Source of the DNA: Streptomyces sp. NA04227
Lineage (GTDB): Bacteria > Actinomycetota > Actinomycetes > Streptomycetales > Streptomycetaceae
Direction: 5' to 3'
NCBI RefSeq assembly: GCF_013364195.1
Contig: NZ_CP054918.1
Span: 5,631,001-5,695,000, forward strand
DNA: 64,000 bases
Within the stretch, counting starts at the first letter, position 1, and each line of letters opens with the position of its first letter. The translations under genes and the position numbers were made by a program. Under the pieces are notes generated by a model. It was not told where the DNA came from and searched no databases. It saw only the letters and a list, made by a program, of their open reading frames with translations. Of the stretch, positions 41,807-51,778 are shown in pieces.

Positions 41807-42892
41807 ATGCCACGCCGCACCGCGACGATGCTCGCCTCCACCCTGATGCTGATCGCCCTGCTGTGCGCGGGGGTCTTCATCAAAGTGCCGTACTCGGAGA
41901 TGTCGCCCGGGCCCACGGTGAACACGCTCGGCGAGCACGGCGGCGAACCGGTCCTGCAGATCTCCGGCCGCAAGACCTACCCGACCACCGGCAACCTCAA
42001 CATGACGACGGTGCGCGTCACCAGCGCCGACTACACGATGAACCTCGCCGAGGCGGTCTACGGCTGGCTGGCACACGACGACGTCGTGGTGCCGCACGAG
42101 ACCCTCTACCCGGATGGGAAGACCGAGGAGCAGTCCTCGCAGGAGAACGCGGAGGAGTTCAGCCAGTCCCAGGAGAGCGCCAAGGTGGCGGCGCTCAAGG
42201 CGCTGGACATCCCGGTCGCCACGCGCGTGGTGGTCTCCACCGTCCGCAAGAACGGCCCTGCGCAGGGCACGCTGCACGCGGGCGACGTCATCCGCGCGGT
42301 GGACGGCACCCCGGTCACCAATCCCACCGACGTCGTCGAGCTGGTGACCGCGCACAAGCCGGGGCAGAAGGTCGAGTTCACCATCGTCCCCGCCAAGGAG
42401 GCGGCCGAGGCCGAGAAGGCGCGCAAGGAACCGAAGCGCACCACGAAGGTCACCGCCACCACCGAGAAGGGTGACAAGGGGCAGGCCGTCGTCGGCATCG
42501 AGGCCGGGACCGACCACACCTTCCCGTTCACCATCGACATCAAGCTCGCCGATGTCGGCGGCCCGAGCGCGGGATTGATGTTCGCCCTGGGCATCGTCGA
42601 CAAGCTGACCAAGGACGACCTGACCGGCGGCAAGTTCGTCGCGGGCACCGGCACCATCACCGACGAGGGCAAGGTCGGCCCCATCGGCGGCATCAGCATG
42701 AAGACGGTCGGCGCACGCGACAAGGGCGCCGAGTACTTCCTCACCCCGAAGGACAACTGCGCCACCGCCGCCAAGGACGTGCCGGACGGCCTGACCCTGG
42801 TCAAGGTCGACACCATCGACGACGCGATGAAGTCCCTGGAGGACATCCGCGAGGGCCGTACCGGCAAGCTGCCGAAGTGCACCACGAGCTGA
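41807..42892 (+). CDS. Membrane-anchored PDZ-domain Lon-like (S16) protease
   Basis: 361 residues. One N-terminal helix (about 7-23) anchors the protein; a PDZ domain (GTLHAGDVIRAVDGTPV, about 155-215) is followed by the Lon-type proteolytic domain with catalytic Ser in GGPSAGLMF and Lys in GGISMKTVGA. The homologue in M. tuberculosis is Rv3194c. TACTGT (41795-41800) ends six bases before the ATG and no ribosome site is present, so a leaderless mRNA is predicted. A long terminator follows. Confidence 0.92.
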   Translation: MPRRTATMLASTLMLIALLCAGVFIKVPYSEMSPGPTVNTLGEHGGEPVLQISGRKTYPTTGNLNMTTVRVTSADYTMNLAEAVYGWLAHDDVVVPHETLYPDGKTEEQSSQENAEEFSQSQESAKVAALKALDIPVATRVVVSTVRKNGPAQGTLHAGDVIRAVDGTPVTNPTDVVELVTAHKPGQKVEFTIVPAKEAAEAEKARKEPKRTTKVTATTEKGDKGQAVVGIEAGTDHTFPFTIDIKLADVGGPSAGLMFALGIVDKLTKDDLTGGKFVAGTGTITDEGKVGPIGGISMKTVGARDKGAEYFLTPKDNCATAAKDVPDGLTLVKVDTIDDAMKSLEDIREGRTGKLPKCTTS

Positions 42893-42898
42893 CACTGC

Positions 42899-42957
42899 CG
42901 TGAACGGGGCGGGCGGCGGACGGAGAAGGATCCGTTCCGCCGCCCGCCCCGTTCACG
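42899..42957. terminator. Terminator between PDZ/Lon protease and PPA1309 genes
   Basis: Arms 42899-42924 and 42931-42957 are complementary over about 25 bases with one bulge, around a GAAGGA loop. Serves converging genes. Confidence 0.85.
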
Positions 42958-42983
42958 AGGCCGAACCATGCGTCGAGGGCCGG

Positions 42984-43541
42984 CTACTCGGCGAACGTCG
43001 CCATCAACGCCTCGGCCAGGCCGGGCACCAGGCCCGATCCCGTGAGGACCTCCGTCGCCGAGTCCTTCTCCCGCAGCCGCAGCGCCGACTCGCGGGTGCC
43101 GTCGCGCAGCACGCCCACCGTCATACGGACCTCCTGACGGTCCGGGTGCTTGGCCACCCACGCGGCGAGCTGCGCCTCGTCGAGGTCGCCGGGCACCGAC
43201 TCCTCGGCGGACGGCGGCAGCATCAGACGCTCCACGGTCAACGCGCAGCCGACCACCGCGTCCGGCCAGGCGATCGTGCCGAGGAACTCGTCGAGCGGGC
43301 GCCCGGCGGGCAGTTCCTCCTGCTCGACGGGGGTGAGCGCACCGGCCTCCTGCCCGTCGCCGAGACCCAGGCGCGCGGCGAGGCCCGGCTCCTGGGAGCG
43401 CAGCCGCTCGGTGTCGACGAGGGCGAACAGCAGTGCCGGACGGTCCCAGCCGAGACCGGAGACATAGTCGTCGATTTCGAGCACGGCACGGGTCAGCGGG
43501 CTCGCTGCCATCGGGGGGCCCGCGGGGGAATCTTTGGACAT
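42984..43541 (-). CDS. PPA1309-family hypothetical protein
   Basis: 185 residues. [20 protein letters not shown] near the N-terminus and [21 protein letters not shown] in the middle are typical of the actinobacterial PPA1309 family, whose function is unknown. No membrane or metal motif is seen. The ATG at 43541 has AGGA eight bases upstream; an in-frame TTG lies two codons earlier. It is divergent from the UPF0182 gene, the arrangement found across Streptomyces. Confidence 0.82.
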   Translation of the reverse strand: MSKDSPAGPPMAASPLTRAVLEIDDYVSGLGWDRPALLFALVDTERLRSQEPGLAARLGLGDGQEAGALTPVEQEELPAGRPLDEFLGTIAWPDAVVGCALTVERLMLPPSAEESVPGDLDEAQLAAWVAKHPDRQEVRMTVGVLRDGTRESALRLREKDSATEVLTGSGLVPGLAEALMATFAE

Positions 43542-43702
43542 GGCCAATATCCTGCCTCCTCAAGGCTCCGAACCGGGAACTGAGTAAAGCTTCCGTAAGT
43601 TGCATGGAGGGGCGCGCCCTGCGCACGGCCCGCACCAACTGCGACAGCAACAGAGCAGCAGACCGATTCAGCAACAGCGACAGCGAACTTCGAGGTGCCA
43701 CC

Positions 43703-46700
43703 TTGGCTTTCCAGATGCCGGACCGCGGCGGAGGCCCGACAGGGCCACGGATCACCGTGGGCCGACCCTCCCGGCGTGTTCGCACGCTCCTTCTGACGCT
43801 CGGCGTCCTGGCCGTCCTGGCCATGGTGTTCGTCATGTTCGCGGGCTTCTGGACGGACTGGCTGTGGTACCGCTCCGTCGGGTACTCCTCCGTGTTCACC
43901 ACGATGCTGTGGACGAAGATCGGACTCTTCGCCGTCTTCGGGCTGTTGATGGCCCTCTCCGTCGGCGTCAACATCTGGCTGGCGCACAGGCTGCGCCCGC
44001 CGCTGTCCGCGATGTCGGTCGAACAGCAGAACCTCGACCGCTACCGGATGGGCATCGCGCCGTACAAGAAGTGGATCCTGCTCGGGGTCTCCGCCCTTGT
44101 CGGCCTGGTCTCCGGCGCCTCCGCGGCGGGCCAGTGGCGCACCTGGCTGATGTGGGTCAACGGCGTGCCCTTCCACCAGAAGGACCCGCAGTTCCACCTC
44201 GACGTCAGTTTCTACGCCTTCGACCTGCCCTGGTACCGCTTCCTGCTCGGCTTCGGCTTCGCGACCACCGTGCTGTGCCTGGTCGCGGCGACCGTCACGC
44301 ACTACCTGTACGGCGGGCTGCGCATCACCAGCCCCGGCGCGCGGGCCACCTCCGCGGCGACCGGGCATCTGTCGTTCCTGCTCGGTGTGTTCGTCTCGCT
44401 CAAGGCGGTCGCGTACTGGCTCGACCGGTACGGCCTGGCCGTCAAGTCCAGCGACTTCAAGGCCACCGACAACTGGGCGGGCCTCAGGTACGTCGACGCC
44501 AACGCCTATCTCCCGGCGAAGACCATCCTGTTCTGTATCGCCGTGATCTGCGCGGTGCTGTTCTTCGCGACGCTGTGGCGGCGCACCTGGCAGCTCCCGG
44601 TCATCGGCTTCGGCCTGATGGTGCTCTCCGCGGTCCTGATCGGCGGCCTGTACCCGGCCATCGTGCAGAAGTTCCAGGTCCAGCCGAACGAACAGGCCAA
44701 GGAAGCCCCGTACGTCGAGAAGAACCTGAAGGCGACGCGCGAGGCGTACGGCATCGACGGCACCTCCGTGCAGGAGTACGAGGGCAAGAGCGCCACCGAG
44801 AACCGCTCGGAGCTGCGTGACGACGCCGACGGCGCGGCCAGCCTCAGGCTCCTGGACCCGAACGTCGTCTCGCCGACGTTCCAGCAGCTCCAGGAGATGA
44901 AGGACTACTACGCCTTCCCGCTGAACCTCGACGTCGACCGCTACCGCACCGGCGAGGGCAAGAACGCCAAGGAGCAGGACACCGTCATCGGTCTGCGCGA
45001 GCTGAACCTCTCGGGCATCCCGAAGAACAACTGGATCAACGACCACTTCCGCTACACCCACGGCTTCGGCGTGGTCGCCGCCAAGGGCACCACCGCGGAC
45101 GCCGCGGGACGCCCGGTGTTCACCGAGTCCGACCTGCCGTCCAAGGGCAACCTGAAGAAGTACGAGCAGCGGATCTACTACGGCGAGCGGACCACCCAGT
45201 ACTCGATCGTCGGCGGTCCCCAGAAGGAGATCGACTACCCCGACGACAACGGGGAGCGGACCACCAGCTACAAGGCCAAGAGCGGCGTCAGCCTCTCCAA
45301 CCCGGTCAACCGGGCGGCGTACGCGGTGGCCTTCGGCGAGCCGCAGATCCTCTACTCGGGCGCCATCGGCGAGGGTTCGCGGATCCTGTACAACCGCACG
45401 CCCAAGGAGCGCGTCGAGGCGGTCGCCCCGTGGCTGACCATCGACGGCGACGCCTACCCGGCCGTGGTCGACGGGCGCATCAAGTGGATCGTCGACGCGT
45501 ACACCACGACGAACGGCTACCCGTACGCCTCGCGCACCACCCTGGGCGACACCACCGCCGACTCGCTGACGAGCGCCAACAACCAGCGGGCCGTGGTGGC
45601 GCAGCAGAACCAGGTCAACTACATCCGCAACTCGGTGAAGGCGACCGTCGACGCCTACGACGGCAAGGTCAAGCTCTACCAGTGGGACACCAAGGACCCG
45701 GTGCTCAAGACCTGGATGAAGGCCTTCCCGGACACGGTCGAGCCCAGGAGCGAGATCTCCCAGGCGCTGATGGACCACCTGCGCTACCCGCAGGACCTGT
45801 TCAAGGTGCAGCGTGAACTGCTCACCCGCTACCACGTGAAGGACGCCGAGACCTTCCTCAGCGGCAGCGAGGCCTGGCAGGTGCCCGAGGACCCGACGAA
45901 CAAGTCGGGCGAGGCGGTGCCGCCGTACTACCTGAGCATGAAGATGCCCGACCAGAAGTCGCAGGCCTTCTCGCTGACGACGACGTACAACCCCAAGGGC
46001 CGGGACAACCTCAGTGCCTTCATGGCGGTGAACGCCGAGGCGGGCACGGACGACTACGGCAAGATCAGGGTGCTCAAACTGCCGGCCAGCAGAACGGTCG
46101 ACGGGCCCAAACAGGTACAGAGCCAGTTCAACTCCGAACAGGACATCGCGGAGTCGATCAGGCTGCTCAAGGGCGGCGACTCCGAAGTGGAGTACGGAAA
46201 CCTGCTCACGGTGCCGCTGGACGGCGGACTGCTCTACGTGGAACCGGTCTATGTGCGAGGCGGCGGGCTGAAGTACCCGCTGCTGCGCAAGGTCCTGGTC
46301 ACCTACGGCGGTGCGACGGCGTTCGAGGACACCCTCGGCGAGGCACTCGACAAGGTCTTCCAGGCCAAGGGCTCCACCGAGCCACCACCCGAGGGCGAGA
46401 AACCGAAGCCACCGCCGACGTCCGGCGACTCGACGCTGCAAGAGGCGCTCGCCGATGTGCAGAAGGCCTTCGACGAGGGCCAGGAAGCCTTCAGGAAGGG
46501 CGACTGGGAGGCGTACGGCAAGGCCCAGGACGCGCTCGACGAGGCGCTGAAGCGGGCCGCCGAGGCGCAGAAGCGGGTCGAGTCGCAGAGCGACAAGCCC
46601 GCGGGCGGCGACAACAAGCCGGACCGGGCCGCCGGGGGTGACCGGCAGAGCCGGGAGCCCGAGGGGGCCGATGCGACGGCCCGGGCCGAGCAGGACGACT

Positions 46701-46708
46701 CGGCGTGA
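43703..46708 (+). CDS. UPF0182 large membrane protein
   Basis: 1001 residues. About seven membrane helices occupy the first 330 residues ([31 protein letters not shown], etc.); the rest is a large extracytoplasmic part ([21 protein letters not shown]-type repeats) and a Lys/Glu-rich C-terminal coiled coil (about 915-975). The family (Rv3193c in M. tuberculosis) is widespread in actinobacteria and cyanobacteria with unknown role. The TTG start has GAGGT seven bases upstream; the frame is open further upstream but a TTG/ATG pair at 43703/43715 fits the family N-terminus. Confidence 0.9.
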   Translation: MAFQMPDRGGGPTGPRITVGRPSRRVRTLLLTLGVLAVLAMVFVMFAGFWTDWLWYRSVGYSSVFTTMLWTKIGLFAVFGLLMALSVGVNIWLAHRLRPPLSAMSVEQQNLDRYRMGIAPYKKWILLGVSALVGLVSGASAAGQWRTWLMWVNGVPFHQKDPQFHLDVSFYAFDLPWYRFLLGFGFATTVLCLVAATVTHYLYGGLRITSPGARATSAATGHLSFLLGVFVSLKAVAYWLDRYGLAVKSSDFKATDNWAGLRYVDANAYLPAKTILFCIAVICAVLFFATLWRRTWQLPVIGFGLMVLSAVLIGGLYPAIVQKFQVQPNEQAKEAPYVEKNLKATREAYGIDGTSVQEYEGKSATENRSELRDDADGAASLRLLDPNVVSPTFQQLQEMKDYYAFPLNLDVDRYRTGEGKNAKEQDTVIGLRELNLSGIPKNNWINDHFRYTHGFGVVAAKGTTADAAGRPVFTESDLPSKGNLKKYEQRIYYGERTTQYSIVGGPQKEIDYPDDNGERTTSYKAKSGVSLSNPVNRAAYAVAFGEPQILYSGAIGEGSRILYNRTPKERVEAVAPWLTIDGDAYPAVVDGRIKWIVDAYTTTNGYPYASRTTLGDTTADSLTSANNQRAVVAQQNQVNYIRNSVKATVDAYDGKVKLYQWDTKDPVLKTWMKAFPDTVEPRSEISQALMDHLRYPQDLFKVQRELLTRYHVKDAETFLSGSEAWQVPEDPTNKSGEAVPPYYLSMKMPDQKSQAFSLTTTYNPKGRDNLSAFMAVNAEAGTDDYGKIRVLKLPASRTVDGPKQVQSQFNSEQDIAESIRLLKGGDSEVEYGNLLTVPLDGGLLYVEPVYVRGGGLKYPLLRKVLVTYGGATAFEDTLGEALDKVFQAKGSTEPPPEGEKPKPPPTSGDSTLQEALADVQKAFDEGQEAFRKGDWEAYGKAQDALDEALKRAAEAQKRVESQSDKPAGGDNKPDRAAGGDRQSREPEGADATARAEQDDSA

Positions 46709-46748
46709 ACAGCGGCCACCCCGCGTCGTGTTAGGGTCGTCCTACCGA

Positions 46749-46822
46749 CGCGGGGTGGAGCAGCTCGGTAGCTCGCTGGGCTCATAACCCAGAGGTCGCA
46801 GGTTCAAATCCTGTCCCCGCTA
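46749..46822 (+). tRNA. tRNA-fMet (CAT), copy 1
   Basis: 74 nt without an encoded CCA. The acceptor begins CGCGGGG with an unpaired first position (C1 opposite U72), and the anticodon stem has the three consecutive G-C pairs next to the CAT loop, both initiator features. A 15-bp terminator follows within nine bases. Confidence 0.95.
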
Positions 46823-46830
46823 CTGCAGTT

Positions 46831-46868
46831 GAAGGCCCGGATCCCGAACTCCTGGGATCCGGGCCTTC
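46831..46868 (+). terminator. Terminator of tRNA-fMet copy 1
   Basis: Perfect 15-base arms (GAAGGCCCGGATCCC 46831-46845; complement 46854-46868), eight-base loop. Confidence 0.85.
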
Positions 46869-46958
46869 GTCGTGCCGTCGTTGCTTCGCTCAGGTGTCCC
46901 TTCGCAGGACTGCCCGAAGAACGCGCCTGGCGTGCGTAGCCGGGCCAGGAACGTTTTC

Positions 46959-46983
46959 CTTGACGCAAGTTCAAGTTTCTTGA
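46959..46983. promoter_or_regulatory. Alternating CTTG/CAAG dyads upstream of the Sel1-repeat gene
   Basis: CTTG-acg-CAAG (46959-46969) is followed by TCAAG-ttt-CTTGA (46971-46983) in an AT-rich patch. TTGACGC occurs twice, 21 bp apart. Looks like a double operator; the regulator is unknown. Confidence 0.4.
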
Positions 46984-47099
46984 CGCCGACTCGGCGCGAC
47001 GTGTTTGACTTATCTCTCTGTGGGCATGTCGACAAAACGCTGAAGTGACCTCACTGGCTGCGGTATACCAGATGTACCAAGGTTGCGGGTGGTGCGACG

Positions 47100-48941
47100 A
47101 TGGACGTTATGGGGGACAAGGCAACTCTGTTGGAGACAGGGCGATTTGTGCAGCCGGCCGACCGGGACGAGACCGGTGCGGCCGCGGAGGAAGCGCGCCA
47201 GAGGCGGGCCGCCGAATCGGGCGACACCGAGGCCATGAGCGTGCTCGGTGCCCTGCTGCTGCGTCGCGGTGATCTCGACGGAGCCGAGCCTCAGCTGCGC
47301 GCCGCGACCGCCGCCGGTGACCGGGCGGCCGCCAACAACCTCGGAGTCCTGCTGCACCAGCGCGGTTACGCGGAGGAGGCGGCCCTGTGGTGGCGTGTCG
47401 CCGCCGTCGCCGGCTCGGCCGCCGCCGCCCACGCGCTCGGCCGCTACCACCGCGAGCGCGGCGACGAGCCCGCGGCCGAGTACTGGCTGCGGCAGTCCGC
47501 CGAGCAGCAACACGCCCTCGGCGCCTACGCCTTGGCCGACCTGCTCGAACACCGCGGCGACGCGGAGGGCGAGAAGTGGATGCGGGCGGCCGCCGAACAC
47601 GGCCACCGCGAGGCTGCATACCGCCTCGCCCGCGCCCTCGACCCCGGCACCGCGACCCGCGAGAAGGACCCGGCCACCGAAACCCGCCGGGCCGCGGCCG
47701 CCGCCGTACTCGCCGGGAAGGAGCAGGAGGCGCGGGCCGCCGAGGCCGAGCAGTGGTACCGCCAGGCCGCCGCGCGCGGTCACCGCAGGGCCGCCCTGCA
47801 CCTCGGCACCATCCTGGAGGCGCGCGGCGAGCTGAAGGAGGCCGGGCGCTGGTACCTGACCTCGGCCAGGGACGGCGAGGCGCGCGCCGCCTGCGCCCTC
47901 GGCTTCCTGCTGCGCGACGCCGGTGACGACCGCAGCGCCGCCGTGTGGTGGCTCAAGGCTGCCCAAGGCGGCGACGGCAACGCGGCCAACGCGCTGGGCG
48001 CCCTGCACGCCGAGCGCGGCGAGACGCAGACGGCCGAGCGCTGGTACCGGGCCGCCATGGACGCGGGCGACATCAACGGCGCCTACAACCTCGGCCTGCT
48101 CTGCGCGGCGCAGAACCGCAAGATCCAGGCCGAGCAGTGGTACCGCCGCGCCGCCTACGCCGGGCACCGCGAGGCGGCGAACGCCCTTGCCGTACTGCTG
48201 CTCCAGGCCGGGGACACGGCGGGCGCCGAACCGTGGTTCTCCAAGGCCGCCGAGTCCGGCAGTGTCGACGCCGCCTTCAACCTCGGCATCCTGCACGCGG
48301 GCCGGGGCGAGGCGGACAGCGCGCTGCGCTGGTACGAGCGTGCCGCCGAGGCCGGGCACACCGAGGCGGCCCTCCAGGTCGGCATCGCGCGACTGCGCGG
48401 CGGCGACGAACCGGAGGCCGAACGACTGCTGCACGGCGCCGCCGAGGGCGGGAGCGCCGAGGCCGCGTACCGGCTCGCCGCCGTCCTGGAGGCGCGCCGT
48501 CCCCCGCGGCCCGACCACGAACTCGGCGAGAGCGCCAGCGAGAAGGCCGAGTACGAGCAGTGGTACGAGCGTGCCGCCGAGCGGGGCCACCGCCGGGCGC
48601 AGGTGCGCGTCGGGATGCTCGCGGCGGCCCGCGGCGACGTGGTCGAGTCCGCGCGCTGGTACCGGCTCGCCGCCGAGGCGGGCAGCCGCAACGGTGCCTT
48701 CAACCTCGGTCTGCTGCTTGCCCGCGAGGGCAGCGAGCCCGAGGCGGCGCTGTGGTGGACCAGGGCGGCGGAGGCCGGTCACGGCAGGGCGGCGCTGCGC
48801 CTTGCCCTGCTCTACGCGCGGCGCGGTGAACTGCCCGACGCGCAGCGCTGGAGCGCGCTCGCGGTCGAGCTCGGCCCGGCCGAGGTCAGCCGCCGCGCGG
48901 GCCGGCTGTGCGAGGCGCTGCGGCAGGAGCTGACGGCGTGA
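47100..48941 (+). CDS. Sel1/TPR-repeat protein
   Basis: 613 residues made almost wholly of Sel1-like repeats of about 35 residues (patterns such as A-x-x-LG-x-L-x-x-x-RGD and AExWYRxAAxxGHRxAA recur some fifteen times). Such arrays form a superhelix for protein binding. No signal peptide or catalytic motif is seen. The start could also be the ATG at 47109, as neither has a ribosome site. The gene is the only one between the two initiator tRNAs. Confidence 0.85.
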   Translation: MDVMGDKATLLETGRFVQPADRDETGAAAEEARQRRAAESGDTEAMSVLGALLLRRGDLDGAEPQLRAATAAGDRAAANNLGVLLHQRGYAEEAALWWRVAAVAGSAAAAHALGRYHRERGDEPAAEYWLRQSAEQQHALGAYALADLLEHRGDAEGEKWMRAAAEHGHREAAYRLARALDPGTATREKDPATETRRAAAAAVLAGKEQEARAAEAEQWYRQAAARGHRRAALHLGTILEARGELKEAGRWYLTSARDGEARAACALGFLLRDAGDDRSAAVWWLKAAQGGDGNAANALGALHAERGETQTAERWYRAAMDAGDINGAYNLGLLCAAQNRKIQAEQWYRRAAYAGHREAANALAVLLLQAGDTAGAEPWFSKAAESGSVDAAFNLGILHAGRGEADSALRWYERAAEAGHTEAALQVGIARLRGGDEPEAERLLHGAAEGGSAEAAYRLAAVLEARRPPRPDHELGESASEKAEYEQWYERAAERGHRRAQVRVGMLAAARGDVVESARWYRLAAEAGSRNGAFNLGLLLAREGSEPEAALWWTRAAEAGHGRAALRLALLYARRGELPDAQRWSALAVELGPAEVSRRAGRLCEALRQELTA

Positions 48942-48987
48942 GGCGTGGCCCGGGCCGGGGTTCCCGGCTCTTTGGACGGTCTGTGAC

Positions 48988-49018
48988 GAGTCCCACCCGC
49001 ACCCCGTGGGTGGGACTC
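48988..49018 (+). terminator. Terminator after the Sel1-repeat gene
   Basis: Arms GAGTCCCACCC (48988-48998) and GGGTGGGACTC (49008-49018), nine-base loop. Confidence 0.75.
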
Positions 49019-49134
49019 ATCGCATCCGGGGACCGCGTCTGACCAGTGCCGATGCGCGGTCCGGGCGGAGGCCGCCCGCCGACGGAACGGATTTGCGCTG
49101 CTCCGTAAGGACGACGTAGTGTGGTGTTCACCGA

Positions 49135-49208
49135 CGCGGGGTGGAGCAGCTCGGTAGCTCGCTGGGCTCATAACCCAGAGGTCGCAGGTTCAAATCCTGT
49201 CCCCGCTA
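49135..49208 (+). tRNA. tRNA-fMet (CAT), copy 2
   Basis: Identical in all 74 positions to the copy at 46749, including the C1/U72 mismatch and the triple G-C anticodon stem. The six bases before both copies (ACCGA) are also shared. Its terminator is different in sequence. Confidence 0.95.
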
Positions 49209-49215
49209 CTCAAGG

Positions 49216-49253
49216 CCGAAGGCCCGGCACCGATCAAGGTGCCGGGCCTTCGG
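49216..49253 (+). terminator. Terminator of tRNA-fMet copy 2
   Basis: Perfect 16-base arms (CCGAAGGCCCGGCACC 49216-49231; complement 49238-49253), six-base loop. Confidence 0.85.
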
Positions 49254-49469
49254 TGTTCCCCGGGTGTGTTCGTCCCCGGGTACTCCTCCCCGCCGCTTCT
49301 TGACCCAGGATTTCCGCACACCGGCATCGCCGGGGGTGGACGCCATGTTGAGGGGCTGTTACGGCCGCGGCGCTGATGTTACTTTTCGGTAGCCACATGC
49401 ATTCGGGACAGGTGGGGTGTGCACGGATGTCTGCGCCGCCGGTCCGGCCGAACAACGGGGGAGGCGAGC

Positions 49470-50666
49470 ATGGCCGCTGCACAGACGGACGGCAGGGCGC
49501 GTACCCAACAGGACGGTCGCGAGCTTCTTGCTTCACTGCTGAAGGACCTCGGTGACGACGAGGCGGTCATCCGGGAGATCATCGAGGAGGCCCGGGTCCA
49601 TTCGCCCGATGTCGCCAAGCTCTCCGTGGAGGAGAACCGGCGGCACGTCACGGTGATGCTGCGGGCCGGCCTCGCGGCGCTGCTCGGCGGGGAGCGCGTG
49701 GAGGTGGGTGACTTCAGTGATGCCGCACGTCTGGGCGCGCACCGGGCGGCGCAGGGGATCTCCATCACGGCGCTGCTCCGGGGCGTGCACGCCGGGCGCG
49801 GCCGGATCACCGAGATCGCCATCGACCGGGCCCGCGCCGCCGGTGTGCCGGCCGAGGTGACGCTGGAAGCACTGGTCGCCGTGAACAAGTACGCGGGCAT
49901 GCTCGAACGCCATGTGATCAGCGGCTACCACAGTGCGGAACTCGAACTCGCGTGGACCGCCCGCGACACCCGGCAGCAGGTGCTGCGGCAGATCATGTGC
50001 GGGGAGGAGCTGTCCGGCGAGGACCTGGTGCGCGGCGGGCTGCAGCCGCAGGGGCTGTACCACTGGGTGCTCTCCGACGTCACCGATCTGTCCCGGGCGC
50101 GCTCCCTGGAGCAGCGGCTCGCGCACGACCTGGGTGTCTACGGATTCGTCGACGGACGGCTCGCGGGGCTTGTGTCACGCCTGCCCGACCGGGACGCGGT
50201 CGGCGGCGAGGTGCTCATGGTGGCGAGTCCGCCGGTGCCGTTGGGGCAGGTGTCCGAGCTGCATCCGCTGGTCGGCTCCGCACTGGAGACGGGGCGGCGG
50301 CTCGGTCTGCACGGGGTGCACGAGATGGCCCGGCTGGCGGGTCAGACCGCGCTGTTCGCCCAGCCCGCGCTCGCCGAGCTGCTGGTGCACAGCCTGTTGG
50401 GGGAGCTGAACCCGGAGGACGAGTTCCATCGGCAGCTCGCCTCGACCGCGCTCGCGTATCTGGACCACGGGCACCGTGTCGACCACGCGGCGACCGCCCT
50501 GCATGTGCACCCCAACACGGTCCGCTACCGCCTCGGCAGGCTGAGCGAGATCACCGGGGCGCCGCTCGATCCGACCGCGAGCGGGAGCCGTCCCGCGGTG
50601 GTGGAGGCGATGCGCTGGTGGTGGGCGCTGCACACCTGGCTGGAAGGGGCCGTGCGCCGGGCCTGA
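49470..50666 (+). CDS. PucR-family transcriptional regulator
   Basis: 398 residues. The C-terminal helix-turn-helix DHAATALHVHPNTVRYRLGRLSEITG (about 335-362) is the PucR/CdaR type. The N-terminal 170 residues are helical with no enzymatic motif, and the middle part is the variable GGDEF-like fold of the family. The ATG at 49470 has GGGGGAGG upstream; an upstream ATG at 49419 is unsupported. The effector is unknown. It ends at a shared terminator with the converging Fur-family gene. Confidence 0.85.
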   Translation: MAAAQTDGRARTQQDGRELLASLLKDLGDDEAVIREIIEEARVHSPDVAKLSVEENRRHVTVMLRAGLAALLGGERVEVGDFSDAARLGAHRAAQGISITALLRGVHAGRGRITEIAIDRARAAGVPAEVTLEALVAVNKYAGMLERHVISGYHSAELELAWTARDTRQQVLRQIMCGEELSGEDLVRGGLQPQGLYHWVLSDVTDLSRARSLEQRLAHDLGVYGFVDGRLAGLVSRLPDRDAVGGEVLMVASPPVPLGQVSELHPLVGSALETGRRLGLHGVHEMARLAGQTALFAQPALAELLVHSLLGELNPEDEFHRQLASTALAYLDHGHRVDHAATALHVHPNTVRYRLGRLSEITGAPLDPTASGSRPAVVEAMRWWWALHTWLEGAVRRA

Positions 50667-50675
50667 CGCGAAGGT

Positions 50676-50701
50676 GCCCGCCGGGTGACTGCCCGGCGGG
50701 C
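50676..50701. terminator. Terminator between PucR and Fur-family genes
   Basis: GCCCGCCGGG (50676-50685) and its complement (50692-50701), six-base loop, between convergent genes. Confidence 0.75.
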
Positions 50702-50729
50702 CCGAAGGAGATGTGTGCCGCTTACCGGC

Positions 50730-51140
50730 TCAGCGGCAGTCGGGGCACAGGCCCCGGAAGGTGACCTCGGCGCCGACCAGGGCGAAGCCGAAACGCTCGG
50801 CGTCGGGCAGTGTCGCCAGCGGGTCGCCGGTCGGGTGGACGTCGCGGATGGTGCCGCAGTTCGAGCAGACCAGGTGCTGGTGGGCGCGGTGGGCGTTGGG
50901 GTCGTAGCGCTTGGCGCGCTTGTCGGTGGAGACCTCCAGGACCTCACCGAGCGTGACCAGCTCACCGAGCGTGTTGTAGACGGTCGCGCGGGAGATCTCG
51001 GGCAGCTTGGCCACCGCGCGGGCGTGTACCTCGTCGGCCGTCAGATGGACGTGATCGCCGTCGAGGACCTCCGCGACGACGCGCCGCTGCGCGGTCATTC
51101 GCCAGCCGCGTTCGCGCAGCCGTTCCAGCAGGTCGCTCAT
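50730..51140 (-). CDS. Fur-family regulator, PerR-like
   Basis: 136 residues, standard length. The winged helix includes MTAQRRVVAEVLDGDHVHLTADEV and ISRATVYNTLGEL; regulatory metal ligands are visible in KRYDPNAHRAHQHLVC (Asp and His residues as in PerR), and the structural zinc site is CSNC plus CPDC. It is therefore expected to bind Fe/Mn and Zn and to sense peroxide or metal. Start supported by family length. A dyad 50-80 bp upstream may be its autoregulatory site. Confidence 0.88.
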   Translation of the reverse strand: MSDLLERLRERGWRMTAQRRVVAEVLDGDHVHLTADEVHARAVAKLPEISRATVYNTLGELVTLGEVLEVSTDKRAKRYDPNAHRAHQHLVCSNCGTIRDVHPTGDPLATLPDAERFGFALVGAEVTFRGLCPDCR

Positions 51141-51189
51141 GCAGGCCAGGGTAACAGTCGGTACGTCGAGAACCCGAACCGGTATGTGT

Positions 51190-51221
51190 TTGGACTCTCA
51201 CTTGAAGTAGACCTGGTCCAA
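51190..51221. promoter_or_regulatory. Nested dyad upstream of the Fur-family gene
   Basis: Outer arms TTGGAC (51190-51195) and GTCCAA (51216-51221) surround an almost concentric palindrome ACTTGAAGT (51200-51208), about 50-80 bp before the start. Candidate autoregulatory operator. Confidence 0.5.
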
Positions 51222-51376
51222 GTTGCTTGGCCGGGCGCCTTCGGATCGGTGGGAGGGGGCGCGACCGGCGCGTAGGCGTCGCCGTGAAGCGGCGGCGCGC
51301 GGTGGTGCGCCCCCTCCTGCCCTGCGCTACTCCTGCCTCGTACGGCTGCTGCCTCGTACTGCTCCCGTCCCGCGCC

Positions 51377-51778
51377 TCACCTCGGCAGTGGTGAGGTGCC
51401 TTCGCGTACGGGTGCCCAGCAGCCGATGATGTCCCGTACCGAGACGATGCCCACCGGTTCCTGGTCGTCGAGGACGATCAGATGCCGGAAGCCGCCGTGG
51501 GCCATGGCGTGGGCGGCCTCCTCCAGGGTCCAGCCGGGCGAGGCGAAGACGACGTCGGTGGTGGTGTGGCGACCGGCGCGTTCGTGGTCCGGATCCTGGC
51601 CCCCGCCAAGGGAGTTGAGGACGTCGCGCTCGGTGAGGATGCCGAGTCCGCTGGTGTCCGGGTCGAGTACGACGGCGGCGCCGACCCGGCGGGCCGACAT
51701 CATGCGGGCCGCCTGGCGCAGGGTGTGGTCGGGGCCGATGGTCAGGACCATGGTGCTCATGGCGTCGCGAACGAGCAT
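51377..51778 (-). CDS. CBS-domain pair protein
   Basis: 133 residues forming one Bateman module: first CBS MLVRDAMSTMVLTIGPDHTLRQAARMM...LGILTERDVL, second CBS DVVFASPGWTLEEAAHAM...PVGIVSVRDIIG. Such stand-alone modules bind adenosine nucleotides or act as regulatory partners. The ATG at 51778 begins exactly with the first CBS strand and is preceded by GGAGGTGG; the frame extends upstream to 51856 without support. Partner unknown. Confidence 0.86.
   Translation of the reverse strand: MLVRDAMSTMVLTIGPDHTLRQAARMMSARRVGAAVVLDPDTSGLGILTERDVLNSLGGGQDPDHERAGRHTTTDVVFASPGWTLEEAAHAMAHGGFRHLIVLDDQEPVGIVSVRDIIGCWAPVREGTSPLPR

Noticed and set aside
43493..46441. 982-codon minus-strand frame
   Set aside because: Antisense shadow of UPF0182 with no motifs.
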